The notes beneath the pieces are model-generated. The model was not told where the DNA came from and did not search any database. It worked only from the letters and a program-made list of their open reading frames with translations. Shown here piece after piece: positions 5,836 through 6,053 of a DNA stretch of 6,053 bases. Position 1 is the stretch's first letter, and the number at the start of each line of letters is the position of its first letter. The stretch is from Rhodospirillales bacterium (lineage in GTDB: Bacteria > Pseudomonadota > Alphaproteobacteria > Rhodospirillales > JAOUPW01), in assembly GCA_029879665.1 (NCBI GenBank), contig JAOUPW010000140.1, forward strand, positions 1 to 6,053, in the 5' to 3' direction. Position numbers and translations under genes: made by a program.

Positions 5836-6053
5836 GCCTGCCTGTCAAGGAAGGCGTGGACGCGGGTTTGCGTTTCGGAAACATCGTGCAGGCGCCGGGT
5901 TTCACTTAACTCCAGTTCGAAACCGTCCTGGGCGGGGTCGAAGGCGGCGGCGATGCATTGCTTGCAAGCGGCGAGGGCTTCCGCCGGAAGATCGCCAATG
6001 CGGGTGACGAGGTCTTTCGTCCACGCCGTCAGTTCGCTATCGGGACGGGCCCA
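5832..6053 (-). CDS. Enoyl-CoA hydratase/isomerase (crotonase) family, C-terminal 73 residues, cut by window edge
   Basis: The minus strand is open from the right edge to a TGA at 5834-5832, giving the last 73 residues. The pattern fits the C-terminal trimerisation region of crotonases: the LPAEALAACKQCIAAA helix (residues 22-37 of the visible part), then a GFELELSETRRL segment, and the ending ETQTRVHAFLDRQA, equivalent to the usual S-x-D-x-x-E-G-x-x-A-F-x-x-K/R. The Glu-Gly commonly found there reads Thr-Arg here. The catalytic glutamates and oxyanion-hole region lie outside the window, so the exact reaction (hydratase, isomerase or other) cannot be told. The ATGA overlap with the TetR gene shows that the two form an operon. 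The crotonase call rests on the C-terminal pattern alone. Confidence 0.75.
   Translation of the reverse strand, partial: WARPDSELTAWTKDLVTRIGDLPAEALAACKQCIAAAFDPAQDGFELELSETRRLHDVSETQTRVHAFLDRQA

Overview
The window looks like a stretch of proteobacterial chromosome, most likely alphaproteobacterial. That is an inference from the GC-rich housekeeping genes and the gene families present; no rRNA, tRNA or species marker is visible. Five of the six larger genes can be given a family. The sixth encodes an unrecognised 661-residue coiled-coil membrane protein. No rRNA, tRNA, CRISPR array, transposase or phage gene was seen.

Layout from left to right: the N-terminal part of a class I SAM-dependent methyltransferase (minus strand, cut by the left edge, fairly AT-rich); a sharp composition change near base 480; a YaiI/YqxD (DUF188/UPF0178) gene (minus); a 561-base gap with several short palindromes and at best one weak small ORF; the 661-codon gene (plus), with a tandem 240-bp internal repeat and two C-terminal membrane segments; a glutathione S-transferase family gene (minus), convergent with the previous gene; a short-chain dehydrogenase/reductase (SDR)-fold gene (plus), divergent from the GST; a TetR-type regulator (minus), convergent with the SDR with only 6 bases between stop codons; and the C-terminal end of an enoyl-CoA hydratase/isomerase gene (minus), which overlaps the TetR start by an ATGA and is cut by the right edge.

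The only clear operon is crotonase-TetR, which suggests a regulator of acyl-CoA metabolism that is co-transcribed with at least one enzyme. The GST and SDR genes share a divergent intergenic region that contains a perfect CATGTACATG palindrome over a plausible SDR promoter. YaiI and the 661-residue protein appear to be independent units. The AT-richer methyltransferase and 661-residue genes, lying on either side of GC-rich yaiI, may be acquired cargo.

The two observations most worth following are (i) the 661-residue protein, whose architecture (globular N-domain, long coiled coil, two membrane helices, short conserved-looking tail) resembles uncharacterised coiled-coil/TM proteins of accessory regions, and (ii) the SDR-fold protein. 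In the latter all four catalytic-tetrad positions are replaced, the first glycine of the cofactor motif is Glu, and two CxxC motifs fall exactly where the catalytic Ser and Lys should be.
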